Shown here one piece after another: positions 1 through 6,518 of a stretch of 20,919 nucleotides of DNA (position 1 is the stretch's first letter; every line of letters starts with the position of its first letter). The DNA is from CBFGWV01 sp965652545 (lineage in GTDB: Bacteria; Pseudomonadota; Gammaproteobacteria; Competibacterales; Competibacteraceae). The DNA is taken from the NCBI GenBank assembly GCA_965652545.1, contig CBFGWV010000054.1:1-20919 (forward strand), read 5' to 3'. A model generated the notes under the pieces. It was not told where the DNA came from, did no database searches, and worked only from the letters and a program-made list of their open reading frames with translations. The translations under genes and the position numbers were made by a program.

Positions 1-14
1 CGTGCCTGAACCCC

Positions 15-128
15 GCCTTCCAGGCTGGGCAGGACGCGGGCAGACGCGCTGTGAACACATCCGTGTGAGCTCGACGGCAGCATCCATGCTGCCGACGGTC
101 TGCCCGCGTCCTACCCAGCCCGGAAGGC
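15..128. repeat. Long imperfect inverted repeat with nested hairpins (REP/MITE-like)
   Basis: The arms 15-45 and 98-128 are reverse complements over 31 bases with two mismatches. They enclose a second hairpin: CGGCAGCAT (75-83) pairs perfectly with ATGCTGCCG (86-94) around a CC loop. A weaker stem, CACAT/GTGTG, lies at 56-67. No convincing protein is encoded here. The nested palindromic layout and intergenic position fit a dispersed REP- or MITE-like element. That identity is inferred, because no second copy is visible in this window. Confidence 0.6.
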
Positions 129-148
129 TCCCCGCGGTGGCTGTTCAA

Positions 149-223
149 GGTGGCGCCTCGTACCCATTTGAGGCCACCCCCTGGGATCGCCGAGTTGCAC
201 TCGGCAGCCGGCTGAAAGCCGGC
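149..223. other. Three successive stem-loops upstream of the SHMT-like gene
   Basis: Three stems follow the long inverted repeat. GGTGGCGCCTC (149-159) pairs with GAGGCCACC (170-178) with a two-base bulge. GCCGAGT (189-195) pairs with ACTCGGC (199-205) around TGC. GCCGGC (207-212) pairs with GCCGGC (218-223) around TGAAA. The last stem is followed by CGTTTG rather than a clear T-run, so it is at best a weak terminator for a gene left of the window. I could not match the set to a known riboswitch or small RNA. From 224 to 371 I see no further structure or clear promoter. Confidence 0.4.
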
Positions 224-371
224 CGTTTGAAGGACCTTTGACGTTGCACGGTCATCGCTACGGGCTACGGACTCCGAAGCGCTGCCGCCATGGCAATTCC
301 CACTGTTTGTCCGACACTATCTTGAGTCGACAACCGGTCGATCGCCCCCGCTCAGCCACCGAGAACCGCCT

Positions 372-1697
372 ATGACCGCCATGCTGCGCCGCCGCCCCTG
401 GGTACCCGCCGCTTGTGAGGACCATGTTCAGGCTATCGCGCAGACGGTCGCCCGCCAGGAGGCGGGGGAGGTGGCGACGGCCTTGGATCGTCTGGTGCGG
501 GAAAACCGCCGTATCCACGATGAGGAGGGCATCAATCTCAATCCTGCCTCGAATGTCATGAACCCGAAGGCTGAGGCAATGTTGTCGGCGGGTTTGGGGA
601 CGCGGGCGTCGTTGGGGTACCCGGGGGATAAGTATGAGATGGGCCTGGAGGCGATCGAGCGCATCGAGGTGATGGCCGCGGAGCTGGCTGCGGAGGTGTT
701 CGGCGCGCGCTATGCGGAGGTGCGGGTGGGGTCCGGGGCGTTGGCGAATCTGTATGTGTTCATGGCCACGTGCAAGCCGGGGGATACGATCATCGCGCCA
801 CCGGCGGCTATCGGTGGGCATGTGACGCATCACGCGGATGGGGCGGCGGGGTTGTACGGGTTGCGGACGGTACCGGCGCCGGTGCATGCGGATGGGTATA
901 CGGTGGATGTGGATGCGTTGCGCGCGCTGGCCGCGGCGGCGCGGCCAGCGCTGATCACCATCGGCGGCAGTCTGAATCTGTTTCCCCATCCGGTCGGGGC
1001 GCTGCGGGAGATCGCCGATGGGGTTGGGGCGAAGCTGTTGTTCGATGCCGCCCATCTGAGCGGCATGATCGCCGGCCATGCCTGGGCCCAGCCCTTGGCC
1101 GAGGGGGCGCATGCGATGACCATGAGCACCTACAAGAGCCTCGGTGGGCCACCGGGCGGGTTGGTGGTGACCGACGACGCGGCCATTGCCGAGGCGCTGG
1201 ACCGGATTGCGTACCCGGGCCTGACGGCCAATTTCGATGCCGGGAAAACGGCGGCATTGGCAGTGAGCCTGTTGGATTGGACGGTCTATGGACGGCAATA
1301 CGGTGCGGCGATGCGCGAGACGGCGCAGGCATTGGCGCGGGCGTTGTGCGAGGCCGGTGTGCCTGTGTTCGCGCGCGATCGCGGGTGTACGCAGTCCCAC
1401 CAGCTGGCCATCGAGGCGGCCAGGTACGGCGGTGGCCAGACGGTGGCCAAGCGTCTTCGCCGCGCCAATCTCCTTGCTTGCGGCATCGGCCTGCCGTTAC
1501 CAGCGGTGGAGGGTGACATCAACGGTCTGCGCCTGGGCGTGCCGGAGATCGTCCGCCTGGGTTTCACGCCAGGAGACATGCCACAGCTGGCCAGCTTACT
1601 GGTACGGGCGCTGGAGGGTGATGAGCCGCCGGAGGCGGTTGCGCAGGATGTGACGGCATTCCGGAGCGGGTTTCGCGGCCTGCATTATGTGCTGTAG
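372..1697 (+). CDS. Diverged serine hydroxymethyltransferase-fold PLP enzyme
   Basis: This 441-residue protein aligns along its length with GlyA-type serine hydroxymethyltransferases (fold type I PLP enzymes). It keeps the cofactor residues: GGH at 148-150 (PLP-stacking His150), FDAAH at 224-228 (Asp225, His228), STYKSLGGPPGG with Schiff-base Lys255, and GLRLG with Arg387 for the substrate carboxylate. By eye against E. coli GlyA, several one-carbon chemistry residues are changed. KYAEGYPG becomes RASLGYPG (Tyr55 to Ala79, Glu57 to Leu81), YYGG becomes YEMG (Tyr65 to Glu89), and the IASEN motif becomes NPASN. The fold and PLP use are well supported. Ordinary serine/glycine conversion with tetrahydrofolate is doubtful; an aldolase, transaldolase or methylserine-type reaction is possible. 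The start has only a poor ribosome site, and Met4 is an alternative. The 3' end overlaps the opposing cyclase gene by 13 bases. Confidence 0.85.
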   Translation: MTAMLRRRPWVPAACEDHVQAIAQTVARQEAGEVATALDRLVRENRRIHDEEGINLNPASNVMNPKAEAMLSAGLGTRASLGYPGDKYEMGLEAIERIEVMAAELAAEVFGARYAEVRVGSGALANLYVFMATCKPGDTIIAPPAAIGGHVTHHADGAAGLYGLRTVPAPVHADGYTVDVDALRALAAAARPALITIGGSLNLFPHPVGALREIADGVGAKLLFDAAHLSGMIAGHAWAQPLAEGAHAMTMSTYKSLGGPPGGLVVTDDAAIAEALDRIAYPGLTANFDAGKTAALAVSLLDWTVYGRQYGAAMRETAQALARALCEAGVPVFARDRGCTQSHQLAIEAARYGGGQTVAKRLRRANLLACGIGLPLPAVEGDINGLRLGVPEIVRLGFTPGDMPQLASLLVRALEGDEPPEAVAQDVTAFRSGFRGLHYVL

Positions 1698-2962
1698 ACC
1701 GGTGACATCGCGCCTTTTCTGGCCATTTGCCGCAGAGGCTCACGTTGCATGAGCGTGGATGCGCGCAGCCAGGACGGCTTCGATTTCGCAAGGTTCGCAA
1801 CCTTTACCTCGCTTTCGCTGTCGACGTGCTCGGCCGACACCGGCGGCACGACCCCCACCCAGGCGTTTTTGCCCGCTTGCTTGGCCGCATAGAGGGCGTC
1901 GTCGGCGATATCCACCACGCGCTCCCACTTCAGTTCGTCCATCTCCCGCGGGACGAACGGGTAGGGCGCGAAACCGATGGAGCAGGTGAGGTATTTTTTC
2001 ACGCCGCCACCGAGGTTGAATTCATGACCGGCGACTGCGGCGCGGATCTTCTCGGCCAAGGGCTCCAGTGCCTCGCGAGCGACGTCCCGGACCACGATGA
2101 GAAACTCCTCGCCGCCCCAGCGGACGATGGTATCGCCCTTGCGTATCGTATCCTCGAACACCTTGACGACTTGTAACAGCACCTGGTCGCCGGCGGAGTG
2201 GCCGTAGCGGTCGTTTATCCGCTTGAAGTCGTCCATGTCGACCATGATGAACCCAAGGTCGATCTGCGACGGTTGGGGGGATGCCGGCAGTGGCACTGTT
2301 GCGTTGTAGGCCTCGAGGACCCGCTCGATATCGGCTTGGATGGATTGCTCCAGATAGCGGCGGTTGCTCACGCCCGTCAGGCTGTCCGTAATGCTGGCGA
2401 CTTTCATCTTTCGCCGGTTGTCGGCATTGGTCAATGCCTGCTTATACGCAACATAGCTGATGCAGCCTGAGTACGCGATCATCATGCCGCCGGTCAACGC
2501 CATTGTGATTGGATTGGTGTTCATACTGAATGACCAATCGATAAACAGCCCGCAGACCAATGTCCCGATGACGAAACACACCGTACCCTTCCAGAATTGC
2601 TTTAGTCCGCCTATGGCCAAGGTGTTCATCACGGAGGCGGATAGCAGCAAAACCGTTATCCAGGGGTCGAATTTCATGGCCGCGGACCAAAAGCCATACA
2701 GGAAGCTGTCGACGTACTGGTTTCTGTAGACGGCGACCATGGGCGATTTGGTGAACAGCGGGCGAGAGGCCAACAACCATGCCACATGAGGCCAAACAAG
2801 CGTGTTCAACAACAGCCAGGCGCCAAGCCCCAGCGGAATGGGTTTTTCCAAGACGGACAGGAATATCCAAAGCAGTACGAACCAGCCAAATATTCGTGGC
2901 CCGTATATCATGCGGGGGATCGGATGCGGTTTCTTCTTGGCAGGCATGCTGGGTATTTGCAT
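1685..2962 (-). CDS. Membrane diguanylate cyclase, MASE2-GGDEF
   Basis: This is a probable c-di-GMP synthase of the inner membrane. Residue numbers below refer to the longest frame, which begins at a TTG at 2986. The N-terminal part (about 28-180) is a hydrophobic MASE2-type sensor with several membrane spans, including RIFGWFVLLW and the WPHVAWLLA stretch typical of that family. The GGDEF domain starts at DSLTGVSNRR (201-210), carries an intact active site GGEEF (291-295) and has an inhibitory-site motif RKGD (282-285) five residues before it, so activity and product feedback are both expected. A tail of about 55 polar residues follows residue 378. I prefer the ATG at 2962, with a weak GGTG upstream; the ATG at 2947 and the TTG at 2986 are also possible, and the MASE2 domain is complete with any of them. 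The ligand sensed is unknown. Confidence 0.9.
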   Translation of the reverse strand: MQIPSMPAKKKPHPIPRMIYGPRIFGWFVLLWIFLSVLEKPIPLGLGAWLLLNTLVWPHVAWLLASRPLFTKSPMVAVYRNQYVDSFLYGFWSAAMKFDPWITVLLLSASVMNTLAIGGLKQFWKGTVCFVIGTLVCGLFIDWSFSMNTNPITMALTGGMMIAYSGCISYVAYKQALTNADNRRKMKVASITDSLTGVSNRRYLEQSIQADIERVLEAYNATVPLPASPQPSQIDLGFIMVDMDDFKRINDRYGHSAGDQVLLQVVKVFEDTIRKGDTIVRWGGEEFLIVVRDVAREALEPLAEKIRAAVAGHEFNLGGGVKKYLTCSIGFAPYPFVPREMDELKWERVVDIADDALYAAKQAGKNAWVGVVPPVSAEHVDSESEVKVANLAKSKPSWLRASTLMQREPLRQMARKGAMSPVYST

Positions 2963-3008
2963 AATACACCCGACAATTTCCGGCAACGCGCATGAGGCAT
3001 CAGGGGTC

Positions 3009-3025
3009 CATCATATACTATGATG
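3009..3025. promoter_or_regulatory. Palindrome upstream of the diguanylate cyclase
   Basis: CATCATA (3009-3015) and TATGATG (3019-3025) form a perfect 7-base inverted repeat around TAC, some 23-47 bases before the possible cyclase starts. On the minus strand it contains TATGAT, a -10-like hexamer, but I found no good -35 at the right distance. It could be an operator or part of the promoter. Function is inferred from position only. Confidence 0.3.
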
Positions 3026-3080
3026 CGTGCTGCTCTGCTAGAGGCTTTTAGCGCTCATGCCCCAATATAAACGGCTGCCT

Positions 3081-3126
3081 TAGGCCGGTTGTCTATGTGT
3101 CAGTCCGAATACTGACTTATGGCCTA
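3081..3126. repeat. Nested inverted repeats in the cyclase-vapB intergenic region
   Basis: TAGGCC (3081-3086) is mirrored by GGCCTA (3121-3126). Inside them GTCAGT (3099-3104) is mirrored by ACTGAC (3111-3116) around CCGAAT. The stretch 2990-3292 between the divergent cyclase and antitoxin genes is poorer in GC than its surroundings and shows no credible reading frame. The repeat may be a regulator site or a decayed mobile sequence; I cannot tell which. Confidence 0.35.
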
Positions 3127-3229
3127 TAGCGATGGATAAATGCCAAGGCTGTGCCGGCTTGGTCACTTTCTGAGAAGGCGGTATAGAGCCTTGAGAAACA
3201 GAACAGCAGGTTGATTTTCGATCATTTTC

Positions 3230-3281
3230 TTGGCGCATGGGCAGGCGGCATGGGATACTCTGACCTAGTTCACAGTCTAGG
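3230..3281 (+). promoter_or_regulatory. Candidate vapBC promoter and operator
   Basis: TTGGCG (3230-3235) and GATACT (3254-3259) are separated by 18 bases and could be the -35 and -10 elements. Just downstream, CCTAG (3264-3268) and CTAGG (3277-3281) form an inverted repeat about where transcription would begin, 12 bases before the antitoxin ATG. Type II antitoxins usually repress their own promoter through such palindromes. The assignment is inferred from position and rough consensus. Confidence 0.35.
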
Positions 3282-3292
3282 CTGTCTCCGCT

Positions 3293-3532
3293 ATGTACAC
3301 CGAAATCGGCTCCTTCGACGCAAAAGCCCAGTTGTCCAAGCTCCTCCAGGCGGTTCAGCGGGGGCAGCGATTCACCATCACCCTGCGCGGTCGCCCCATC
3401 GCTGACCTCGTGCCCAGCGGCAGCGCTGGGCACGATGCCCAGACAGCCGTTGAGGCCATGCGTGGTATCGAGAAGGTTCGAGGCGTTTCCGGGGCGCTTG
3501 TGACCGAGTGGATAGCCGAGGGCCGCCGATGA
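3293..3532 (+). CDS. vapB: Phd/YefM-type antitoxin of a VapBC module
   Basis: This 79-residue protein has the Phd/YefM (prevent-host-death) N-terminal pattern: SFDAKAQLSKLLQAV, then a short strand and RGRPIADLVP at about residues 32-41. That part normally dimerises and binds operator DNA. The C-terminal half (about 45-79) would be the toxin-neutralising segment. Its TGA stop overlaps the toxin ATG in ATGA, so the two genes are translated as a coupled pair. The combination of a Phd-fold antitoxin with a PIN toxin is common. The family call is firm; the symbol follows the usual naming for the partner of a PIN-domain toxin. Confidence 0.88.
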   Translation: MYTEIGSFDAKAQLSKLLQAVQRGQRFTITLRGRPIADLVPSGSAGHDAQTAVEAMRGIEKVRGVSGALVTEWIAEGRR

Positions 3533-3966
3533 GGTTGGTGCTCGATGCATCGATGGCACTGGCGTGGTTGTTCGAACGTCAATCACCCGATGATGTGAAG
3601 CTGGCCGAGCACGCTCTGGTGGCGTTGCCGAACGCCGAAGTTCGGGTTCCAGCCCTGTGGCATACGGAGGTTGCGAATGCGCTGCTGGTTGCCGAACGCC
3701 GCCAGGTCGTGTCCGAGGCGCGGGTGTTCGATTATTTAAGCAAATTGTCCGCGCTGCCGATTGACACGGACGACTTGCCGCCGGTCGGCCGACGCGATGC
3801 GGTGATGGCGCTAGCGCGCGAGCATGGTTTGACGGCCTACGATGCAACGTACCTTGAATTGGCGCTTCGCCTGAATGCCGTTTTGGCTACCTTTGACCGG
3901 AAGCTGGTTTCAGCCATGTATGCAGCGGGCGGTGTCGTTTTCGGGGATGCACCCGCCAGCACGTAA
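3529..3966 (+). CDS. vapC: VapC-type PIN-domain ribonuclease toxin
   Basis: This 145-residue PIN-domain protein is a probable metal-dependent endoribonuclease whose release from the antitoxin arrests translation. The acidic metal-binding residues are in place: Asp6 in MRLVLDAS, Glu47 in HTEVANALL, Asp105 in TAYDATYLELA, and Asp123 in the ATFDRKL motif. The length is normal and the active site looks intact, so the toxin should be functional. The start at the ATG overlapping the antitoxin stop is preferred over an in-frame ATG 21 bases upstream, because it places Asp6 as usual in the family and follows a GAGGG sequence. The gene ends 15 bases from the convergent mmuM stop. The RNA target cannot be predicted. 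Confidence 0.92.
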   Translation: MRLVLDASMALAWLFERQSPDDVKLAEHALVALPNAEVRVPALWHTEVANALLVAERRQVVSEARVFDYLSKLSALPIDTDDLPPVGRRDAVMALAREHGLTAYDATYLELALRLNAVLATFDRKLVSAMYAAGGVVFGDAPAST

Positions 3967-3975
3967 TCCCGTGCT
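3958..3975. terminator. Small hairpin between convergent vapC and mmuM
   Basis: AGCACG (3958-3963) pairs with CGTGCT (3970-3975) around TAATCC, spanning the vapC stop codon in the 15-base gap between two convergent genes. The stem is only six pairs and no T-run follows on either strand, so efficient intrinsic termination is doubtful. Confidence 0.25.
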
Positions 3976-3981
3976 TGGGTG

Positions 3982-4926
3982 TCATAACCGCCCCATGGCC
4001 TGCGCCATCGCCCTGATATCCGCCGGCGTGGTCCGGCAACAGCCGCCGATCAGGCTGGCGCCGGCCGCTTGCCACCGCAGCGCTTGGTCGGCGAACGAGC
4101 CACCGTCTTCCGAGCCGCGCCAGCAGTGGTGTTCGGCGTCGTAGTCCTCGCCGGAGTTGGGATAGACGATGATCGGCTTTGCCGTGGCCTGACGGGCTTC
4201 GCTCACCAGGCGGGTGACGAAGCGTGGGGCGGTGCAGTTGATGCCGATGGCAGCGATCTGTTCGTTGTCGTTCAGTTCGGCGACACAGTCGCTGAGCAAC
4301 TCGCCCTGGCAGGTGTGCCGGTCGTCGCGGCAGCTGAACGTGATCCAGCCATACACGCCGGGAAATTCGCGCAACAGCCGTGACACGGCGCGGGCCTCGA
4401 TTGCGCACGGAATGGTTTCGCAGGCCAGCAGGTCCGCGCCGGCATCGATCAACACCCGCATCCGTTCACGGTGAAAATCCATCAATGCCGTTTCGCTCAG
4501 GCCGTAGTCGCCACGGTATTCGGAGCCGTCGGCCAGCATGGCGCCGTATGGCCCGACGGAGGCGGCGACCAGTGGGCGAGGACGGCCGTCTTTCTCGGCC
4601 GCAGACAAGGCTTGCCAAAAATCGTTGCGTGCGGCGAGCGCCAGCGCCACGGCCTGCCTCATGAGGCTCACGGCCTGGTCGTGGGACAAGCCGCGCTTGG
4701 CAAAGCCCTCGAAAGTGGCCTGGTAGCTGGCGGTGATCGCCACATCGGCACCGGCGGCGAAGTAGTCCGCATGCACGGCTTTGATCAGCGCCGGCTGCTC
4801 TATGAGAATGCGTGCCGACCAGAGCGCGTCGTTCAGGTCGCAGCCGCGCGCCTCCAGTTCGGTGGCCATGGCGCCGTCGACGATGATTGGCCGGTGGTGG
4901 GCGAGAAGCGTGGTGATCGGGTTCAT
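3982..4926 (-). CDS. mmuM: Homocysteine S-methyltransferase
   Basis: This cytosolic zinc enzyme makes methionine by transferring a methyl group from S-methylmethionine (or S-adenosylmethionine) to homocysteine. The 314 residues match E. coli MmuM along the whole length, including DGAMATELEARGCDLNDALW, TASYQAT, ASVGPYGAMLADGSEYRGDY, ADLLACETIP and VYPNSGE. The three zinc-binding cysteines are present: Cys231 in GINC, and Cys296 and Cys297 in GGCCRTTP. The start at 4926 (MNPITTLL) fits the family; an upstream in-frame Met would add 12 unlikely residues. No S-methylmethionine permease (mmuP) is adjacent. The gene lies 49 bases downstream of a LysR gene on the same strand and may be read through from it. 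Confidence 0.95.
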   Translation of the reverse strand: MNPITTLLAHHRPIIVDGAMATELEARGCDLNDALWSARILIEQPALIKAVHADYFAAGADVAITASYQATFEGFAKRGLSHDQAVSLMRQAVALALAARNDFWQALSAAEKDGRPRPLVAASVGPYGAMLADGSEYRGDYGLSETALMDFHRERMRVLIDAGADLLACETIPCAIEARAVSRLLREFPGVYGWITFSCRDDRHTCQGELLSDCVAELNDNEQIAAIGINCTAPRFVTRLVSEARQATAKPIIVYPNSGEDYDAEHHCWRGSEDGGSFADQALRWQAAGASLIGGCCRTTPADIRAMAQAMGRL

Positions 4927-4975
4927 TCGGTCCGTGCCATGAAAACGGTCTTGGCACGGCATGATAGCCCCATGC

Positions 4976-5863
4976 CTACCGTGGTGGTTGCCGCTCGTTC
5001 AGGAAGCGGAGCAGACGAAATGTCAGCCCCTCGCGCGGGGCGTTCGCCGGCCATAGGGCATACACGCCCAGGGCATCGGGTACCCAGCCCGGCAGGGGCT
5101 GGACGAGACGGCCGGTGCGCAGGTCCTCGGCGACCAGCGATGCCGGTGGCGTGGCCAGGCCCACGCCCGCAATGGCCAGTTGGCAGACCGCCTCGATGCT
5201 GTCGACGACGACACGCGGGCTGAAGCTGATGCGTCGGATGTCTCCGTCGGCGTTGATGAGTGTCTTGCTATTTGGCCGCATCGTCAGCCCGATCCAGTCC
5301 CAGCCGGCCAGATCGGCCGGTTCTGCGGGCTGCGCAACCGCGGCCAGCAGGGCGGGGGCGGCGACCAGGGTGCGCTCGAGCACGAAAAGCCGTTTGGACT
5401 TGAGCCCGCTGTCGGCCAGATCGCCGATACGGATGGCCAGGTCGATGCCCTCGCGCACCACATCGTGGGGCCGGTCGCTGAAGCGGATGGACAGCTCGAT
5501 CTTGCGGTGCGCGTTGGCGAACGCCGCGAGGTCGGCCGTCAATCGGTCCCGGGCGAGCATCGCCGGCACGCTCAGGCTGAGCCGCCCGACGGGCTCGACC
5601 GCGCGCTGCACGATGGCGTTCAACCCGTGCTCTGCCGCGGCGAGCATGGTCTGCGCCGAGGCGAATAAGTGTTCGCCGTCGTGGGTCAGTGACAATCGCC
5701 GTGTGGAGCGGTAGAGCAACGCCACGCCCAGCCGCGCTTCCAGCCTTGCGACATGGTGGCTGACGACCGACGGCGCCAGCCCCAAGGCCTTGGCGGCGGC
5801 CCGGAAGGACCCGGTCTCCACCGTCTTCGCAAAGACGGCCATGGCGCGCAGTTCATCGATCAT
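4976..5863 (-). CDS. LysR-family transcriptional regulator
   Basis: This is a 295-residue LysR-type regulator. The N-terminal winged helix-turn-helix spans about residues 1-60 (MAVFAKTVETGSFRAAAKAL, then APSVVSHHVARLEARLGVAL and STRRLSLTHDG). A two-lobed periplasmic-binding-protein-like effector domain runs from about 90 to 290. The HTH text resembles the CrgA/DmlR branch. I chose the ATG at 5863 because family members begin about there; an ATG at 5902 would add 13 residues. It is divergent from the DUF2000 gene across a short region with a perfect palindrome, the usual arrangement for a LysR regulator and its target. It is also upstream of mmuM on the same strand. Inducer and true target are unknown. 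Confidence 0.92.
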   Translation of the reverse strand: MIDELRAMAVFAKTVETGSFRAAAKALGLAPSVVSHHVARLEARLGVALLYRSTRRLSLTHDGEHLFASAQTMLAAAEHGLNAIVQRAVEPVGRLSLSVPAMLARDRLTADLAAFANAHRKIELSIRFSDRPHDVVREGIDLAIRIGDLADSGLKSKRLFVLERTLVAAPALLAAVAQPAEPADLAGWDWIGLTMRPNSKTLINADGDIRRISFSPRVVVDSIEAVCQLAIAGVGLATPPASLVAEDLRTGRLVQPLPGWVPDALGVYALWPANAPREGLTFRLLRFLNERQPPR

Positions 5864-5919
5864 TGTTCGATTTTGTGGATCAGTAAAAACGAAGAGATGC
5901 ATCTTATCGTTTTATGAGC

Positions 5920-5935
5920 TGGACTTTAGAGTCCA
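5920..5935. promoter_or_regulatory. Candidate LysR operator
   Basis: TGGACT-TTAG-AGTCCA is a perfect 16-base palindrome lying between the divergent LysR and DUF2000 starts, 57 bases from the regulator ATG and 35 from the DUF2000 GTG. It does not fit the classic T-N11-A spacing exactly. Its role as the regulator's binding site is therefore an inference from position. Confidence 0.4.
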
Positions 5936-5969
5936 CCGACACGTCAATTCACAGTACGAGGGCTTCGTC

Positions 5970-6383
5970 GTGTCGGACAACAAATGCGTCATCGTCATCG
6001 ATCAGGACTTGCCGGTCGGTACCATCGCCAACACCGCCGCGGTGCTGTCCCTCACCCTGGGCATGCGCTGCCCGTTTCTCATCGGCGAGGATCTCGTCGA
6101 CAGCGAAGGTCGCCTGCACTTGGGCATCACCACGGTGCCGATACCCATCCTGAAGGCCACCGCTAAGTCGTTAAAGGACATGCGGGAGGCGCTGATGGCG
6201 TTCGAACCGGCGCTGACCGTGGTCGACCTGACCTCCGCGACCCAGACCACCCGATCGTATGGCGAGTATGCCGAGCACCTCGGCCACACCCCGGCGGACC
6301 GGATCGACTACCTGGGCCTGGCGTTGTATGGAGACAAGAAGCAGGTCAACAAATGGACCGGCAGCCTCGGTTTGCTGCGTTAG
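5970..6383 (+). CDS. DUF2000 family protein
   Basis: This 137-residue protein matches the DUF2000 family. It has a KCVIVIDQDLPVGTIANTAA opening, then a central LHLGITTVPIPILKATAKSL segment and a conserved C-terminal DYLGLALYGDKKQVNKWTGS. As I recall, known structures of this family resemble peptidyl-tRNA hydrolase 2, but no enzymatic role is established, so I give none. The frame is open much further upstream, yet that part overlaps the LysR gene. The GTG at 5970 is preceded by GAGGG seven bases away and puts the conserved motif at the N-terminus, as in the family. It is likely controlled by the divergent LysR regulator. Confidence 0.85.
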   Translation: MSDNKCVIVIDQDLPVGTIANTAAVLSLTLGMRCPFLIGEDLVDSEGRLHLGITTVPIPILKATAKSLKDMREALMAFEPALTVVDLTSATQTTRSYGEYAEHLGHTPADRIDYLGLALYGDKKQVNKWTGSLGLLR

Positions 6384-6413
6384 CAGCCCCCCAAAGTTGT
6401 GCCCAAACGCCAA

Positions 6414-6518
6414 GTAGGATGGGTTGAGCGGTAGCGATACCCATCAGCCGCGTTCGGTCGAAGCCACCTGCGCGCCGTCGTTCACCGATGGGTATCGCTA
6501 CCGCTCAACCCATCCTAC
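6414..6518. repeat. MITE/REP-like element with perfect 32-base inverted arms
   Basis: The arm 6414-6445, beginning GTAGGATGGGTTGAGCGG, is the exact reverse complement of 6487-6518; 41 bases separate them. Sequences starting GTAGG(A/G)TGGGT and ending ACCCATC are familiar dispersed repeats in many proteobacteria (from memory). The element sits between two convergent genes and could also act as a bidirectional terminator. Its right arm supplies the TAG stop codon (6515-6517) of the ribbon-helix-helix gene. I saw no obvious flanking target duplication. Confidence 0.75.

Noticed and set aside
2..241. A 79-codon frame at the left edge
   Set aside because: It runs through the inverted repeats and stem-loops, has no recognisable sequence or ribosome site, and is better explained as non-coding.
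372..560. A possible glycine or tetrahydrofolate riboswitch controlling the SHMT-like gene
   Set aside because: I looked at the upstream region for the conserved cores of these riboswitches and did not see them. The stems present look like inverted repeats instead.
258..1400. A 380-codon open frame on the minus strand opposite the SHMT-like gene
   Set aside because: Its translation is Arg/His/Pro/Gln-rich with no recognisable motif, typical of an antisense frame of a high-GC gene. The opposite strand matches a known enzyme fold.
6414..6518. The inverted-repeat element as a CRISPR array or phage attachment site
   Set aside because: There are only two inverted copies, no regularly spaced direct repeats, and no integrase or tRNA next to it.
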